From Streptomyces sp. Ru62 (GTDB taxonomy: Bacteria; Actinomycetota; Actinomycetes; Streptomycetales; Streptomycetaceae): a stretch of 64,000 bases of DNA. The stretch spans positions 62,001 to 126,000 of the forward strand of contig NZ_PQSU01000012.1 in the NCBI RefSeq assembly GCF_002920615.1. The letters are read 5' to 3'. Every line of letters starts with the position of its first letter. Position 1 is the first letter of the stretch. The notes under the pieces were generated by a model. The model saw only the letters and a list, made by a program, of their open reading frames with translations. It had not been told where the DNA came from and searched no databases. A program made the translations under genes and the position numbers. Positions 36,513 to 46,514 of the stretch are shown piece after piece.

Positions 36513-36634
36513 GTCCCCTCCTTCTCGCCCGTGCGTCCGGCGTGGACGCACGAGGACGAAGGTAACGCCGGGCCGCCCCGGCTGTCATGCTCGTATCGCC
36601 ATACGGTCATGACAGCAGGGGCGGCCCGTCCGGG

Positions 36635-37489
36635 TCAGCCCTTGAGCGCGGCGGTGACGGCCTCCGCGAGCGGTGTCGTCGGACGGCCGATCAGCCGGGA
36701 CAGGTCGCCGGAGGAGACGACCAGCTCGCCCTTCTCGATCGAGGCGTCCACGCCGGCCAGGATCCCGGCCACCGGCGCGGGCACCCCGGCGCCGGTCAGG
36801 ATGCCGGTGAGGGCCTCCACCGGGACCGGGTTGTAGACGATCTCCCGGCCGGTCTGCCGGCTCAGCTCGGCCGCGTACTCGGCGAAGCTCCACGCCTCGT
36901 CCCCGCCCAGCTCGTACGTCGTGTTCTCGTGGCCCTCGCCGGTCAGCACCGCGACCGCGGCGGCGGCGTAGTCGGCGCGGGCGGCCGAGGAGACCCGGCC
37001 GTCACCGGCGGCGGCCACGACCGCACCGTGCTCCAGCACCGGCGCCAGGTTCTCGGTGTAGTTCTCGTGGTACCAGCCGTTGCGCAGCAGGCTGTAGGGC
37101 AGGCCGGAGGCGAGGAGCACCCGCTCGGTCGCCCGGTGGTCGTCGGCCAGCGCGGCCGTGAGGGTGCCCGGGGCGCTGGTGTAGGCGAGCAGCGCCACGC
37201 CGGCCGCCTTGGCCGCCTCGATGACGACCGTGTGCTGCCCCACCCGGCCCTTGTCGAACTCGTTGCCCGAGATCAGCAGGACCTTGTCACCGGCGGCGAA
37301 CAGGCCGTCGAAGGTCTCGGGCACGTTGTAGTCGGCGACGGCCAGCCGCACTCCGCGGGCGGCGAGGTCGGCGGCCTTCGCCTCGTCCCGCACGACGGCG
37401 GTGATCTGCTCGGCCGGGACCTTCTCCAGCAGCTGCTCCACGACGTGCCGGCCGAGGTGTCCGGTGGCTCCGGTGACGACGATGCTCAT
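36635..37489 (-). CDS. NmrA/QorB-like NAD(P)H quinone oxidoreductase
   Basis: 284 residues from the ATG at 37489, with AAGGAG nine bases upstream. An atypical short-chain dehydrogenase with the nucleotide motif VTGATGHLGRHV at the N-terminus and LLAYTSAPG in the middle, as in E. coli QorB (YtfG). It is divergent from an HxlR regulator, the classic QorB/YtfH arrangement, which implies induction by electrophilic or quinone stress. Confidence 0.88.
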   Translation of the reverse strand: MSIVVTGATGHLGRHVVEQLLEKVPAEQITAVVRDEAKAADLAARGVRLAVADYNVPETFDGLFAAGDKVLLISGNEFDKGRVGQHTVVIEAAKAAGVALLAYTSAPGTLTAALADDHRATERVLLASGLPYSLLRNGWYHENYTENLAPVLEHGAVVAAAGDGRVSSAARADYAAAAVAVLTGEGHENTTYELGGDEAWSFAEYAAELSRQTGREIVYNPVPVEALTGILTGAGVPAPVAGILAGVDASIEKGELVVSSGDLSRLIGRPTTPLAEAVTAALKG

Positions 37490-37552
37490 GGTGGGTGACT
37501 CCTTCTCCAGTGGGTATGTCACTCACCCTAGGAGCTGCACTAACCCTGCGAA

Positions 37553-37577
37553 AGTACCAACTTTGAAGTAAGGTACT
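37553..37577. promoter_or_regulatory. Inverted repeat operator between the reductase and HxlR genes
   Basis: agtacc-N13-ggtact, directly before the HxlR start. It overlaps a TAAGGT (37569-37574) that could be the -10 of a leaderless HxlR mRNA. On the other strand TTTCGC and TAGGGT are 17 bases apart (37554-37526) and could drive the reductase. Autoregulation by HxlR through this dyad is inferred. Confidence 0.55.
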
Positions 37578-37580
37578 GGT

Positions 37581-38027
37581 ATGCCGGTAAGCAAGAACGC
37601 GGTGGATGCCGAGGCGATGTGCCCGCACCGCCTGGTCCTGGAACACGTCACCAGCCGCTGGGGTGTCCTCGTCCTGATCGAACTGCTGGAGCGGCCGTAC
37701 CGGTTCAGTGAGCTGCGCCGTGCGATCAGCGGCCTAGGCGGCCGGGGCGTCAGCGAGAAGATGCTCACCCAGACCCTCCAGACCCTGGAGCGCGACGGCC
37801 TGGTCCACCGGGACGCCAAGCCGGTCATCCCGCCCCGCGTCGACTACTCGCTCACCGGCCTCGGCCGCGAGGCGGCGGAACAGGTCCGGGCCCTCGCCCA
37901 GTGGACGCACGCCCGTATGGACGCGGTGGAGGAGGCCCGCCGGGCCTACGACGAGAGCCGCCGGGCCTACGACGAGAGCCGCCGCGCATACGAAGAGGCC
38001 CGGGGGGACCAGACCCGGGCCTCCTGA
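37581..38027 (+). CDS. HxlR-family transcriptional regulator
   Basis: 148 residues. Winged helix-turn-helix with the redox-type Cys14 near the N-terminus (AMCPHRLVLEHVTSRWGV) and the HxlR core RFSELRRAISGLGGRGVSEK. The last part is unusual: three tandem heptads RRAYDES, RRAYDES, RRAYEEA encoded by a 21-bp direct repeat (37938-38000), probably lengthening the dimerisation helix. It most likely represses the divergent QorB-like reductase gene. Confidence 0.9.
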   Translation: MPVSKNAVDAEAMCPHRLVLEHVTSRWGVLVLIELLERPYRFSELRRAISGLGGRGVSEKMLTQTLQTLERDGLVHRDAKPVIPPRVDYSLTGLGREAAEQVRALAQWTHARMDAVEEARRAYDESRRAYDESRRAYEEARGDQTRAS

Positions 38028-38040
38028 ACCGACGGACGGA

Positions 38041-39094
<1,054 letters not shown>

Positions 39095-39102
<8 letters not shown>

Positions 39103-41023
39103 CGATGGCCTCCTTCAGCGCCGTGGCGAGCTGTTCCGCCTTGAACGGCATGCCGTTGACCTGGTTGTAGGAGTGGGCGTCGACCAGGTACTTCGCCCGG
39201 ATGAGGGTGGCGAGCTGTCCGAGGTTCATCTCGGGGACGACCACCTTGTCGTAGCCCTTCAACACCGTGCCGAGGTTGCGCGGGAAGGGGTTGAGGTGGC
39301 GCAGATGGGCCTGGGCGATCGACTCGCCGGCCGTGCGCAGCCGCCGTACCGCCGCCGTGATCGGGCCGTAGGTGGAGCCCCAGCCGAGGACGAGGGTCTT
39401 GGCGCCGTGCGGGTCGTCGACCTCCACGTCGGGTACGTCGATGCCGTCGACCTTGGCCTGCCGGGTGCGGACCATGAAGTCGTGGTTGGCCGGGTCGTAG
39501 GAGATGTTGCCCGTGCCGTCCTGCTTCTCGATGCCGCCGATGCGGTGCTCCAGGCCCGGGGTGCCGGGGATCGCCCACGGCCGGGCCAGGGTCTGCGGGT
39601 CCCGCTTGTACGGCCAGAAGACCTCGGTGCCGTCCTCCAGCGTGTGGTTCGGGCCGGAGGCGAACCGCACCCGCAGGTCGGGCAGCTCGTCCAGGTCGGG
39701 GATGCGCCACGGCTCGGAGCCGTTGGCGAGATAGCCGTCGGACAGCAGCATCACCGGCGTCCGGTACGTCAGCGCGATCCGGGCTGCCTCCAGGGCGGCG
39801 TCGAAGCAGTCGGCCGGGGTCCGCGGCGCGACCACCGGCACCGGCGCCTCGCCGTTGCGGCCGTACATCGCCTGGAGCAGGTCGGCCTGCTCGGTCTTGG
39901 TCGGCAGACCCGTCGACGGGCCGCCGCGCTGAATGTCCACCACCAGCAGGGGCAGCTCCAGCGAGACCGCGAGGCCGATCGTCTCGCTCTTCAGGGCGAC
40001 ACCGGGGCCGCTCGTCGTGGTCACCGCCAGCGAGCCGCCGAACGCCGCGCCCAGCGCCGCGCCGATGCCCGCGATCTCGTCCTCGGCCTGGAAGGTGCGC
40101 ACGCCGAAGTTCTTGTGCTTGCTCAGCTCGTGCAGGATGTCCGAGGCCGGCGTGATCGGGTACGACCCCAGGAACAGCGGCAGATCCGCCTGGCGGGACG
40201 CGGTGATCAGGCCGTAGGCGAGGGCGAGGTTGCCGGAGATGTTCCGGTAGGTGCCGACCGGGAAGGCCTTGGTGGCCGGCGCCACCTCGTAGGAGACCGC
40301 GAAGTCCTCGGTCGTCTCGCCGAAGTTCCAGCCCGCGCGGAACGCCGCGATGTTGGCCTCGGCGATGTCCGGCTTCTTCGCGAACTTCGACTTCAGGAAC
40401 TTCTCGGTGCCCTCGGTGGGCCGGTGGTACATCCAGCTCAGCAGGCCCAGCGCGAACATGTTCTTGCTGCGCTCGGCCTCCTTGCGGGAGAGGTCGAACT
40501 CCTTCAGCGCCTCCACGGTGAGCGTGGTCAGCGGCACCGGGTGGAGGCTGTAGCCGTCGAGCGAGCCGTCCTGGAGCGGGTCGCTGGCGTACCCGACCTT
40601 CTGCAGGGCCCGCTTGGTGAACTCGTCGGTGTTGACGATGATCTCGGCTCCGCGCGGGAGATCGCCGATGTTGGCCTTCAGGGCGGCCGGGTTCATGGCG
40701 ACCAGGACGTTCGGCGCGTCACCGGGGGTGAGGATGTCATGGTCGGCGAAGTGGAGCTGGAAGGACGAGACACCGGGCAGGGTGCCGGCGGGGGCGCGGA
40801 TCTCGGCGGGGAAGTTCGGGAGGGTGGAGAGGTCGTTGCCGAAGGAAGCGGTCTCCGAGGTGAAACGGTCCCCGGTGAGCTGCATGCCGTCACCCGAGTC
40901 CCCCGCGAACCGGATGATCACCCGGTCCAGGCGCCGCACGTCCTTCGCGCCGCCCGGTTTGCGCTGCTCTCCCACGACGGTTCCGTCGGTCTGCTCCGCT
41001 GGGCTGCTGACCTGGCTGGTCAC
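39095..41023 (-). CDS. korA: 2-oxoglutarate:ferredoxin oxidoreductase, alpha subunit
   Basis: 642 residues from a GTG with GAAGGAGG nine bases upstream. The N-terminal 200 residues are the gamma-type domain (RFAGDSGDGMQLTGDRF), fused to the alpha pyrimidine-binding domain (SYPITPASDILHEL, then FQAEDEIAGIGAALGAA). This fusion is the usual actinobacterial form. Together with KorB it gives a ferredoxin-linked step of the TCA cycle. A tacgtcggttagggt dyad at about 41090 marks the likely promoter area. Confidence 0.94.
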
Positions 41024-41363
41024 TGAACTGGACCTCCTTCGAGGCGGCTGTCCGGGGCCTGGTCGTCCCACGGACCATCCCAGGATCAACCCTACGTCGG
41101 TTAGGGTCGCCTTCCCGAGGCCATCCAGGGATTGGACGACATTTCGAGACGGCCTGTCGCGCTGTGTGCACATCATGTCCCGCATCGCCTGAGCACCGTC
41201 CAAGGCGCTCCCCGCGCGTGTACAGGTTCTCTCCTCCGGCTCCCGTCCGGACCCCCGGTCGCCCCCTACGGGTCGCTCCGGGCCTTCCTCCCGGGTACCC
41301 GCCTCCACCGAAGCGGGAGCGGCTGACGCGGCGCTGACGGGAGGCTGACACCGGGCCGGCCGG
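41024..41363. other. Upstream region of korA
   Basis: 340 bases between korA and the response regulator, both on the minus strand. Just upstream of korA lies an imperfect dyad, accctacgtcggttagggt (about 41089-41107), whose minus-strand TAGGGT could be a -10 box. The remainder shows three ggctgac-like repeats near 41325-41350 and no supported gene. Confidence 0.5.
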
Positions 41364-42023
41364 CTAGGAGTTCAGGTAGGTGAGAACGGCCAGAACGCGC
41401 CGGTGGTCCCCCTCGCTCGGGGCCAGACCGAGCTTCAGGAAGATGTTGCTGACGTGCTTCTCCACGGCGCCGTCGCTGACCACGAGCTGCCGGGCGATCG
41501 CCGAGTTCGTCCGCCCCTCCGCCATCAGCCCCAGCACCTCGCGCTCCCGCGGGGTCAGCCCCGCCAGCACGTCCTGCTTGCGGCTGCGGCCGAGCAGCTG
41601 CGCGACCACCTCCGGGTCCAGCGCCGTACCGCCCTCGGCGACCCGCACCACCGCGTCCACGAACTCCCGGACGTCCGCCACCCGGTCCTTGAGCAGATAG
41701 CCGACGCCCCGGCTGGAACCGGCCAGCAGTTCGGTGGCGTAGCGCTCCTCGACGTACTGCGACAGCACCAGCACCCCGAGCCCGGGGTGCAGCCGGCGCA
41801 GCAGTACCGCTGCCCGGACGCCCTCGTCGGTGTGCGTCGGCGGCATCCGTACGTCCGCCACGACCACGTCGGGCAGCTCGCCGCGCTCGTCCAGCCCGGA
41901 GATGGTCTTCACCAGCGCGTCCGCGTCGCCGACGCCCGCCACGACCTCATGCCCGCGGTCGGTCAGCAGCCGGGTCAGGCCCTCCCGCAGCAGCACTGAA
42001 TCCTCGGCGATGACCACCCGCAC
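41364..42023 (-). CDS. NarL/LuxR-family response regulator
   Basis: 219 residues from the GTG at 42023 (GGAGG five bases upstream; the GTG at 42035 is also possible). The receiver domain has the acidic pair in VVIAEDS, the phospho-acceptor Asp in VVVADVRMPP and the conserved Lys in YLLKDRVADV. The C-terminal LuxR helix-turn-helix spans LTPREREVLGLMAEGRTN to AVEKHVSNIFLKL. It is the only regulator next to two related kinases and probably serves one or both. Confidence 0.92.
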   Translation of the reverse strand: MRVVIAEDSVLLREGLTRLLTDRGHEVVAGVGDADALVKTISGLDERGELPDVVVADVRMPPTHTDEGVRAAVLLRRLHPGLGVLVLSQYVEERYATELLAGSSRGVGYLLKDRVADVREFVDAVVRVAEGGTALDPEVVAQLLGRSRKQDVLAGLTPREREVLGLMAEGRTNSAIARQLVVSDGAVEKHVSNIFLKLGLAPSEGDHRRVLAVLTYLNS

Positions 42024-42396
42024 CCTGTCCTCCACGATTCTTCCGGCCCCCCACAGCCCGATCCCCCGCGACGCCGACCGCCCGGGGCGTCCTTCGGGGG
42101 TCCAGCATTCCAGCAATCCCCCGGACCGCCGCCGGACCCGGGGGAATACCGGGGGAATACCGGGGCACGGCCGGGGCGTGTCCTCGGGGCTCGTGTGTGT
42201 CCGTATGCGCCCCCGCGCGGGCACGCCACCATTCAGGCGGTCAGGCCTGCCGCCGCTCCGCCACCGTCACTCCGATGCTCGGGTGTGCCGTCGTTCCGCC
42301 GTTCAGGTGCTCGGGCGCAGGCGTGCCGCCGCTCCGGCGTGCTGCCGGTCCGCCGTGCGGGCGTGCCGCCGCTCCGGCTCTGAGCCGTTCGGGTGT
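42024..42396. repeat. Repeat-rich spacer between regulator and first kinase
   Basis: 373 bases without a gene. Near 42114-42147 a cccccgg / ccggggg stem is followed by two 11-bp copies of gggggaatacc. From about 42240 to 42395 degenerate copies of gcgtgccgccgctccggc occur every 20-50 bases. The length of the spacer suggests the kinase and regulator are not tightly co-translated. Confidence 0.5.
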
Positions 42397-43722
42397 TCAG
42401 CCGCGCCAGGGCAGTTCCGCGATCACCCGGGTGGGGCCGCCCGTCGGGGAGTCCACCATGAGGATGCCGTCCACCGCGTCCAGGCGGGCGGCGAGGCCGG
42501 CCAGCCCGGAGCCCCGGGAGGCGTCGGCGCCGCCCACGCCGTCGTCCGTCACCTGGAGCATCAGCCGGTCCTCCGTGCGCCAGACGTCGACGGAGGCGGA
42601 CCGGGCCCCGCTGTGCTTGCTGATGTTCTGGAGCAGCTCGGAGACGGTGAAGTAGGCGATTCCCTCGATCGCGGGCGCGGGCCGGGCCGGCAGGTCGACC
42701 TCGACCCGCACCGGCACCGTGCAGCGGGAGGCGACCGCCGACAGGGCCGCGTCCAGGCCGCGGTCGGTGAGCACGGCCGGGTGGATGCCCCGGGCGAGGT
42801 CGCGCAGCTCCTGGAGGGCCGTCTTCACCTCGCCGTGCGCCTCCTCCACCATCCGCGCCGCCGTGCGCGGGTCCTCCCGCAGCTTCTCCTTCGCCAGCCC
42901 CAGATCCATCGCCAGGTTCACCAGCCGGGCCTGCGCCCCGTCGTGCAGGTCCCGCTCGATGCGGCGCAGATCGGCGGCGGCCGTGTCGACCACGACACCC
43001 CGGTCGGACTCCAGCTCCACCACCCGTGCCGACAGCGGCGACGGTCCGAGCAGCCCGCGCACGAGCAGTCCGTCCACGGTGGTCAGGGTCCGCACGAGCC
43101 AGGGCGTGGCCAGGGTGAACACCAGCCCGATCAGCGCGGTGACGGTGATCTCGAAGGGGTTGTCGAGGTAGACGCTGTGGTGGGCGTCGCCGTAGAGCTG
43201 GATCCCGCCCTCGCCGGCGTACGCCGGGAACACCCAGAACCACAGCGGATAGCTCAGCAGCGCCCAGCCGCAGGACCAGAAGGTCAGCGCCACCGAGAAC
43301 GAGAACACCGCCCACGGGAACTGCACCAGCGCGTACAGCGCGTGCCGCCAGGAGGCGCCGCTCTTGAGCACCGCCCCCATCCAGGCCGCCGCGCCCGGCT
43401 TGCGCAGCCGCAGCGGCTCGGGGTCGGCCACCTCCAGGCCGAGCAGGCCGCGCGCCCGCGCCCGCTCCAGCACGCCGAAGCCCCGGCAGCCGGCGAGCGC
43501 CGCCGCCAGCACCGGGATGCCGAGGAAGGTCACCAGCAGGCCGGCGCCGAGCGTGACCATCGTCACCGTCCAGCAGAACAGGACGGTCGCCACCGGCAGG
43601 CTCAGCAGCACGTAGCCGAACTCCCGCCAGCTCCGCGCCTCGAAGGGCGCCCGCAGCCCGGCGGGCAGCCGGTGCCGTGGCTCGCTGCGGGTGGCGTACC
43701 CCTGTCCGTAGTCCGTGACCAT
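42397..43722 (-). CDS. Membrane sensor histidine kinase (first of two paralogues)
   Basis: 441 residues from the ATG at 43722. A membrane sensor region of four or five helices (about 40-240) of the actinobacterial type is followed by the HisKA_3 box RIERDLHDGAQARLVNLAMD, containing the phospho-His, and an HATPase domain with a LLQNISKHSGA N-box and DDGVGG. The signal is unknown. Its catalytic half is nearly identical, even in DNA, to the kinase at 44060-45295. Confidence 0.9.
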   Translation of the reverse strand: MVTDYGQGYATRSEPRHRLPAGLRAPFEARSWREFGYVLLSLPVATVLFCWTVTMVTLGAGLLVTFLGIPVLAAALAGCRGFGVLERARARGLLGLEVADPEPLRLRKPGAAAWMGAVLKSGASWRHALYALVQFPWAVFSFSVALTFWSCGWALLSYPLWFWVFPAYAGEGGIQLYGDAHHSVYLDNPFEITVTALIGLVFTLATPWLVRTLTTVDGLLVRGLLGPSPLSARVVELESDRGVVVDTAAADLRRIERDLHDGAQARLVNLAMDLGLAKEKLREDPRTAARMVEEAHGEVKTALQELRDLARGIHPAVLTDRGLDAALSAVASRCTVPVRVEVDLPARPAPAIEGIAYFTVSELLQNISKHSGARSASVDVWRTEDRLMLQVTDDGVGGADASRGSGLAGLAARLDAVDGILMVDSPTGGPTRVIAELPWRG

Positions 43723-43952
43723 CGGTGTCGTCCCGTTCTCCTCGTTCCGGCGGCGGTTCCAGCCGTACCCCCAGGGTCGTCCGCCGGGCGTTGTCGGGGT
43801 ATGGAGTCCGTCGGCGTCTTGACCGGGGGGTTTTCCCCACCCCCGCGCTCCGCCCCGCCGTACTGCCGTGACCGGCCGGACCGCCGTGGTCAGCCGTGGT
43901 GCCGTCGTCAGCCGTAGTGCCGTGGACGGCGCCGTCGACGCGCGGTATGGAT

Positions 43953-44006
43953 ACGCCGCCACGCGCGCGTGAGGCGTTTCCGCGTCTCACGCGCGCGTGG
44001 CGGCGT
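43953..44006. terminator. Large perfect inverted repeat between the two kinases
   Basis: Two perfect 21-bp arms (acgccgccacgcgcgcgtgag and its complement) around a 12-base loop that itself can pair gcg-tttc-cgc. It lies 53 bases past the second kinase stop and should form a very strong terminator-like stem on either strand. It sits in a 337-bp spacer (43723-44059) that otherwise has two tcagccgt-gtgccgt repeats near 43890-43922. Confidence 0.7.
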
Positions 44007-44059
44007 CGGCCGGCCCTGCGGGCGGGGGGGCAACTCCTGAGCCATGTGTGGGCGGGGGG

Positions 44060-45295
44060 CTACTCCTGCCGGTCGCGCCAGGGCAGCTCCGCCGTGACCA
44101 CCGTCGGGCCGCCCGCCGGGGAGTCGACCACGAACAGGCCGTCCACCGCGCCCAGCCGGTCCGCCAGGCCCCGCATCCCGCTGCCCCCGTCCAGCCGGGC
44201 GCCGCCCCGGCCGTCGTCCCGGACCTGGATGAGCAGGCGCTCGTCCGTGCGCCAGACGTCGACGGAGGCGGACCGGGCCCCGCTGTGCTTGCTGATGTTC
44301 TGGAGCAGTTCGGAGACGGTGAAGTAGGCGATGCCCTCGATGGCCGCCGCCGGCCGGGCCGGCAGGTCGACGGTCACCGTCACCGGCACCGTGCAGCGGG
44401 AGGCGACCGCCGACAGGGCCGCGTCCAGGCCGCGGTCGGTGAGCACGGCCGGGTGGATGCCCCGGGCGAGGTCGCGCAGCTCCTGGAGGGCGAGCTTCAC
44501 CTCGCCGTGCGCCTCGTCCACCATCGCCGCCGCCGCGTCGGGGTCCTCCAGGAGCTTCTCCTTGGCGAGGCCCAGCCCCATGGCCAGGTTGACCAGCCGG
44601 GCCTGGGCCCCGTCGTGCAGGTCCCGTTCGATCCGGCGCAGGTCCGCCGCCGCCGTGTCCACCACGACCCCGCGGTCGGACTCCAGCTCGGCGATCCGGC
44701 GCTCCAGCTCGTCCGAGGGCGACAGCAGCCCCCGCACCATCGCCCGGTCCAGGTTCGCCATGCCCCGCGCCAGGTACGGCAGCACGGGCCACAGCACGAA
44801 CAGCGAGGTCAGCACCGTGACGAAGGTGAGGATGCCCCAGGGCAACCGGATGGCGTCGTACAGCAGCGTCCGCCAGCCCACCGGGTCCTTCAGCGCCATC
44901 CACAGCCGCTGCACCGGGCCCCCGCCCTTGGCGAGCGGCAGCGGCGACGGCTCCTCCACCCGCACCCCGAGCAGCTTCCGGGCCCGGGCCCGTTCCAGCT
45001 TGCCCAGCTGCCGGGCGCCCAGCAGCGACAGCGCGAGCAGCGGGAGACCGATCACGGTGAGGGTGAGGGCGCCGCCGGCCACCAGCACGGTGACCGCGTA
45101 CGTGAAACCGAACAGCGCCACCGGCAGGTTCAGCAGGAGATACGCGATCTCCTTCCAGGTGTGCGCCTCATAGGCCGGCCGGGGCGGTGGCAGCCGGTGC
45201 AGGCCGTCGTGTCCGTCGTGTCCGCCGTTACCGGCACGGCCGTCACGTTCGTCGGTGCCGCCGGTCCGGTCGGCGGCGGGGCTGGGAGCGGTCAT
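44060..45295 (-). CDS. Membrane sensor histidine kinase (second paralogue)
   Basis: 411 residues from the ATG at 45295. Same architecture as the kinase downstream: a membrane sensor domain (LLLNLPVALFGFTYAVTVL and further helices), HisKA_3 box RIERDLHDGAQARLVNLAMG and HATPase domain (LLQNISKHSGA, then RDDGRGG). The N-terminus is His/Gly/Asp-rich. Sensor parts differ between the two kinases while catalytic parts are almost the same, so they may feed one regulator from two signals. Divergent from the second nuo operon. Confidence 0.9.
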   Translation of the reverse strand: MTAPSPAADRTGGTDERDGRAGNGGHDGHDGLHRLPPPRPAYEAHTWKEIAYLLLNLPVALFGFTYAVTVLVAGGALTLTVIGLPLLALSLLGARQLGKLERARARKLLGVRVEEPSPLPLAKGGGPVQRLWMALKDPVGWRTLLYDAIRLPWGILTFVTVLTSLFVLWPVLPYLARGMANLDRAMVRGLLSPSDELERRIAELESDRGVVVDTAAADLRRIERDLHDGAQARLVNLAMGLGLAKEKLLEDPDAAAAMVDEAHGEVKLALQELRDLARGIHPAVLTDRGLDAALSAVASRCTVPVTVTVDLPARPAAAIEGIAYFTVSELLQNISKHSGARSASVDVWRTDERLLIQVRDDGRGGARLDGGSGMRGLADRLGAVDGLFVVDSPAGGPTVVTAELPWRDRQE

Positions 45296-45411
45296 GCTGA
45301 TCAGCCTGCCGTGCGCGGCACCGTCCACGCCATGCGGTACGCCGCCCTCCGCCGCCGGGGGAAAACCCCACCCCAGCCCGGGTACGGCTGTCCCACGGTC
45401 TGACGGGCTGC

Positions 45412-45439
45412 TTACCGGTTCTTTATCAGGGCCTAGACT
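45412..45439 (+). promoter_or_regulatory. Possible promoter of the second nuo operon
   Basis: TTACCG (45412-45417) and TAGACT (45434-45439) are 16 bases apart, giving a start near 45446 and a leader of about 47 bases. No Rex operator is visible in this 197-bp divergent region. Confidence 0.5.
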
Positions 45440-45450
45440 CCCGTGCGTAC

Positions 45451-45477
45451 AGGTCAACGAGGTCAACGAGGTCAGGG
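45451..45477 (+). repeat. Triple 9-bp direct repeat in the nuoA2 leader
   Basis: aggtcaacg occurs twice perfectly (45451-45459, 45460-45468), then as aggtcaggg (45469-45477), immediately downstream of the predicted transcription start. Near-perfect 9-base phasing could be an operator array or slippage. Confidence 0.6.
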
Positions 45478-45492
45478 AGCGAGGGACGGACG

Positions 45493-45912
45493 GTGCGGGA
45501 GACGTTGGGGGACTCGTCGTACGCCGCGGTGAACGTCGTCGCGGCCGGCTACTTCCGGTCCTACTCGGTGGTCGGACTGCTCGCCCTCATCGGCGTGCTC
45601 TTCGTCGCGGTCGCCTTCGGCGCGGGCCGACTGCTGCGCCCGGTCGTGCCGACACCGGAGAAACTCCTGACCTACGAGTGCGGCGTCGACCCCGTCGGCG
45701 AGGGCTGGGCCCACACCCAGGTCCGCTACTACGTCTACGCCTTCCTGTACGTGATCTTCGCGGTCGACTCGATCTTCCTGTTCCCCTGGGCGACGGTCTT
45801 CGCCGCCCCCGGCTACGGCGCGACGACCCTGGTGGAGATGTTCATCTTCCTCGGCTTCCTCGCCGTCGGCCTGCTGTACGCATACAAGAAGGGCGTCCTG
45901 GCATGGACGTGA
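45493..45912 (+). CDS. nuoA2: Second complex I-like subunit A
   Basis: 139 residues, GTG start with GGGACGGACG upstream. Three helices with the family segments TYECGVDPVGEGW and FAVDSIFLFPWATVF. The acidic residues corresponding to NuoA function are kept. It overlaps nuoB2 by 10 bases and opens the ten-gene operon. The symbol follows streptomycete practice. Confidence 0.93.
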   Translation: MRETLGDSSYAAVNVVAAGYFRSYSVVGLLALIGVLFVAVAFGAGRLLRPVVPTPEKLLTYECGVDPVGEGWAHTQVRYYVYAFLYVIFAVDSIFLFPWATVFAAPGYGATTLVEMFIFLGFLAVGLLYAYKKGVLAWT

Positions 45913-46514
45913 ACCCCTCGACCCCCGAGTCCGTGTACCTGCCGGAGCCGAAGAGGCTGGGCGCGCTCGCCCGCCTCGCTCCCGAGCCGATGAAGGTCGT
46001 CCTGAACTGGGGCCGCCGCTACTCGCTCTGGGTGTTCAACTTCGGCCTCGCCTGCTGCGCGATCGAGTTCATCGCCGCGTCGATGGCCCGCCACGACTTC
46101 ATCCGCCTCGGCGTGATCCCGTTCGCGCCGGGCCCCCGCCAGGCCGACCTGATGGTGGTCTCGGGCACGGTGACGGACAAGATGGCCCCGGCGGTCAAGC
46201 GCCTGTACGAGCAGATGCCGGAACCCAAGTACGTCATCTCCTTCGGCGCCTGCTCCAACTGCGGCGGCCCCTACTGGGACTCGTACTCGGTGACGAAGGG
46301 CGTCGACCAGATCATTCCCGTCGACGTCTACGTCCCCGGCTGTCCGCCGCGCCCCGAGGCGCTGCTCCAGGGCATCCTCAAGCTCCAGGAGAAGATCGCC
46401 CGCGAGTCACTGGGGGAGCGGTACGACAACGGGCCCGCCCGGCCGTCCGCCGCCGCCCTCCAGAGCGGCCTGGTGCGACCCCCGGCGCCGGACGGTGAAG
46501 GGGGCACGCGATGA
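45903..46514 (+). CDS. nuoB2: Second complex I-like subunit B (N2 cluster)
   Basis: 203 residues from the ATG overlapping nuoA2. All four N2 ligands are present: Cys51, Cys52 (LACCAIEF), Cys117 (GACSNCGG) and Cys147 (PGCPPRPE). An extra Cys120 lies close to the cluster, as in several group members. The C-terminal 35 residues are a variable tail. The intact cluster site argues that electrons still reach a quinone in this complex, although no NuoD partner is encoded beside it. Confidence 0.94.
   Translation: MDVNPSTPESVYLPEPKRLGALARLAPEPMKVVLNWGRRYSLWVFNFGLACCAIEFIAASMARHDFIRLGVIPFAPGPRQADLMVVSGTVTDKMAPAVKRLYEQMPEPKYVISFGACSNCGGPYWDSYSVTKGVDQIIPVDVYVPGCPPRPEALLQGILKLQEKIARESLGERYDNGPARPSAAALQSGLVRPPAPDGEGGTR

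Noticed and set aside
45296..45492. Rex operator before the second nuo operon
   Set aside because: No TGTGA-N6-TCACA dyad could be found in this region.
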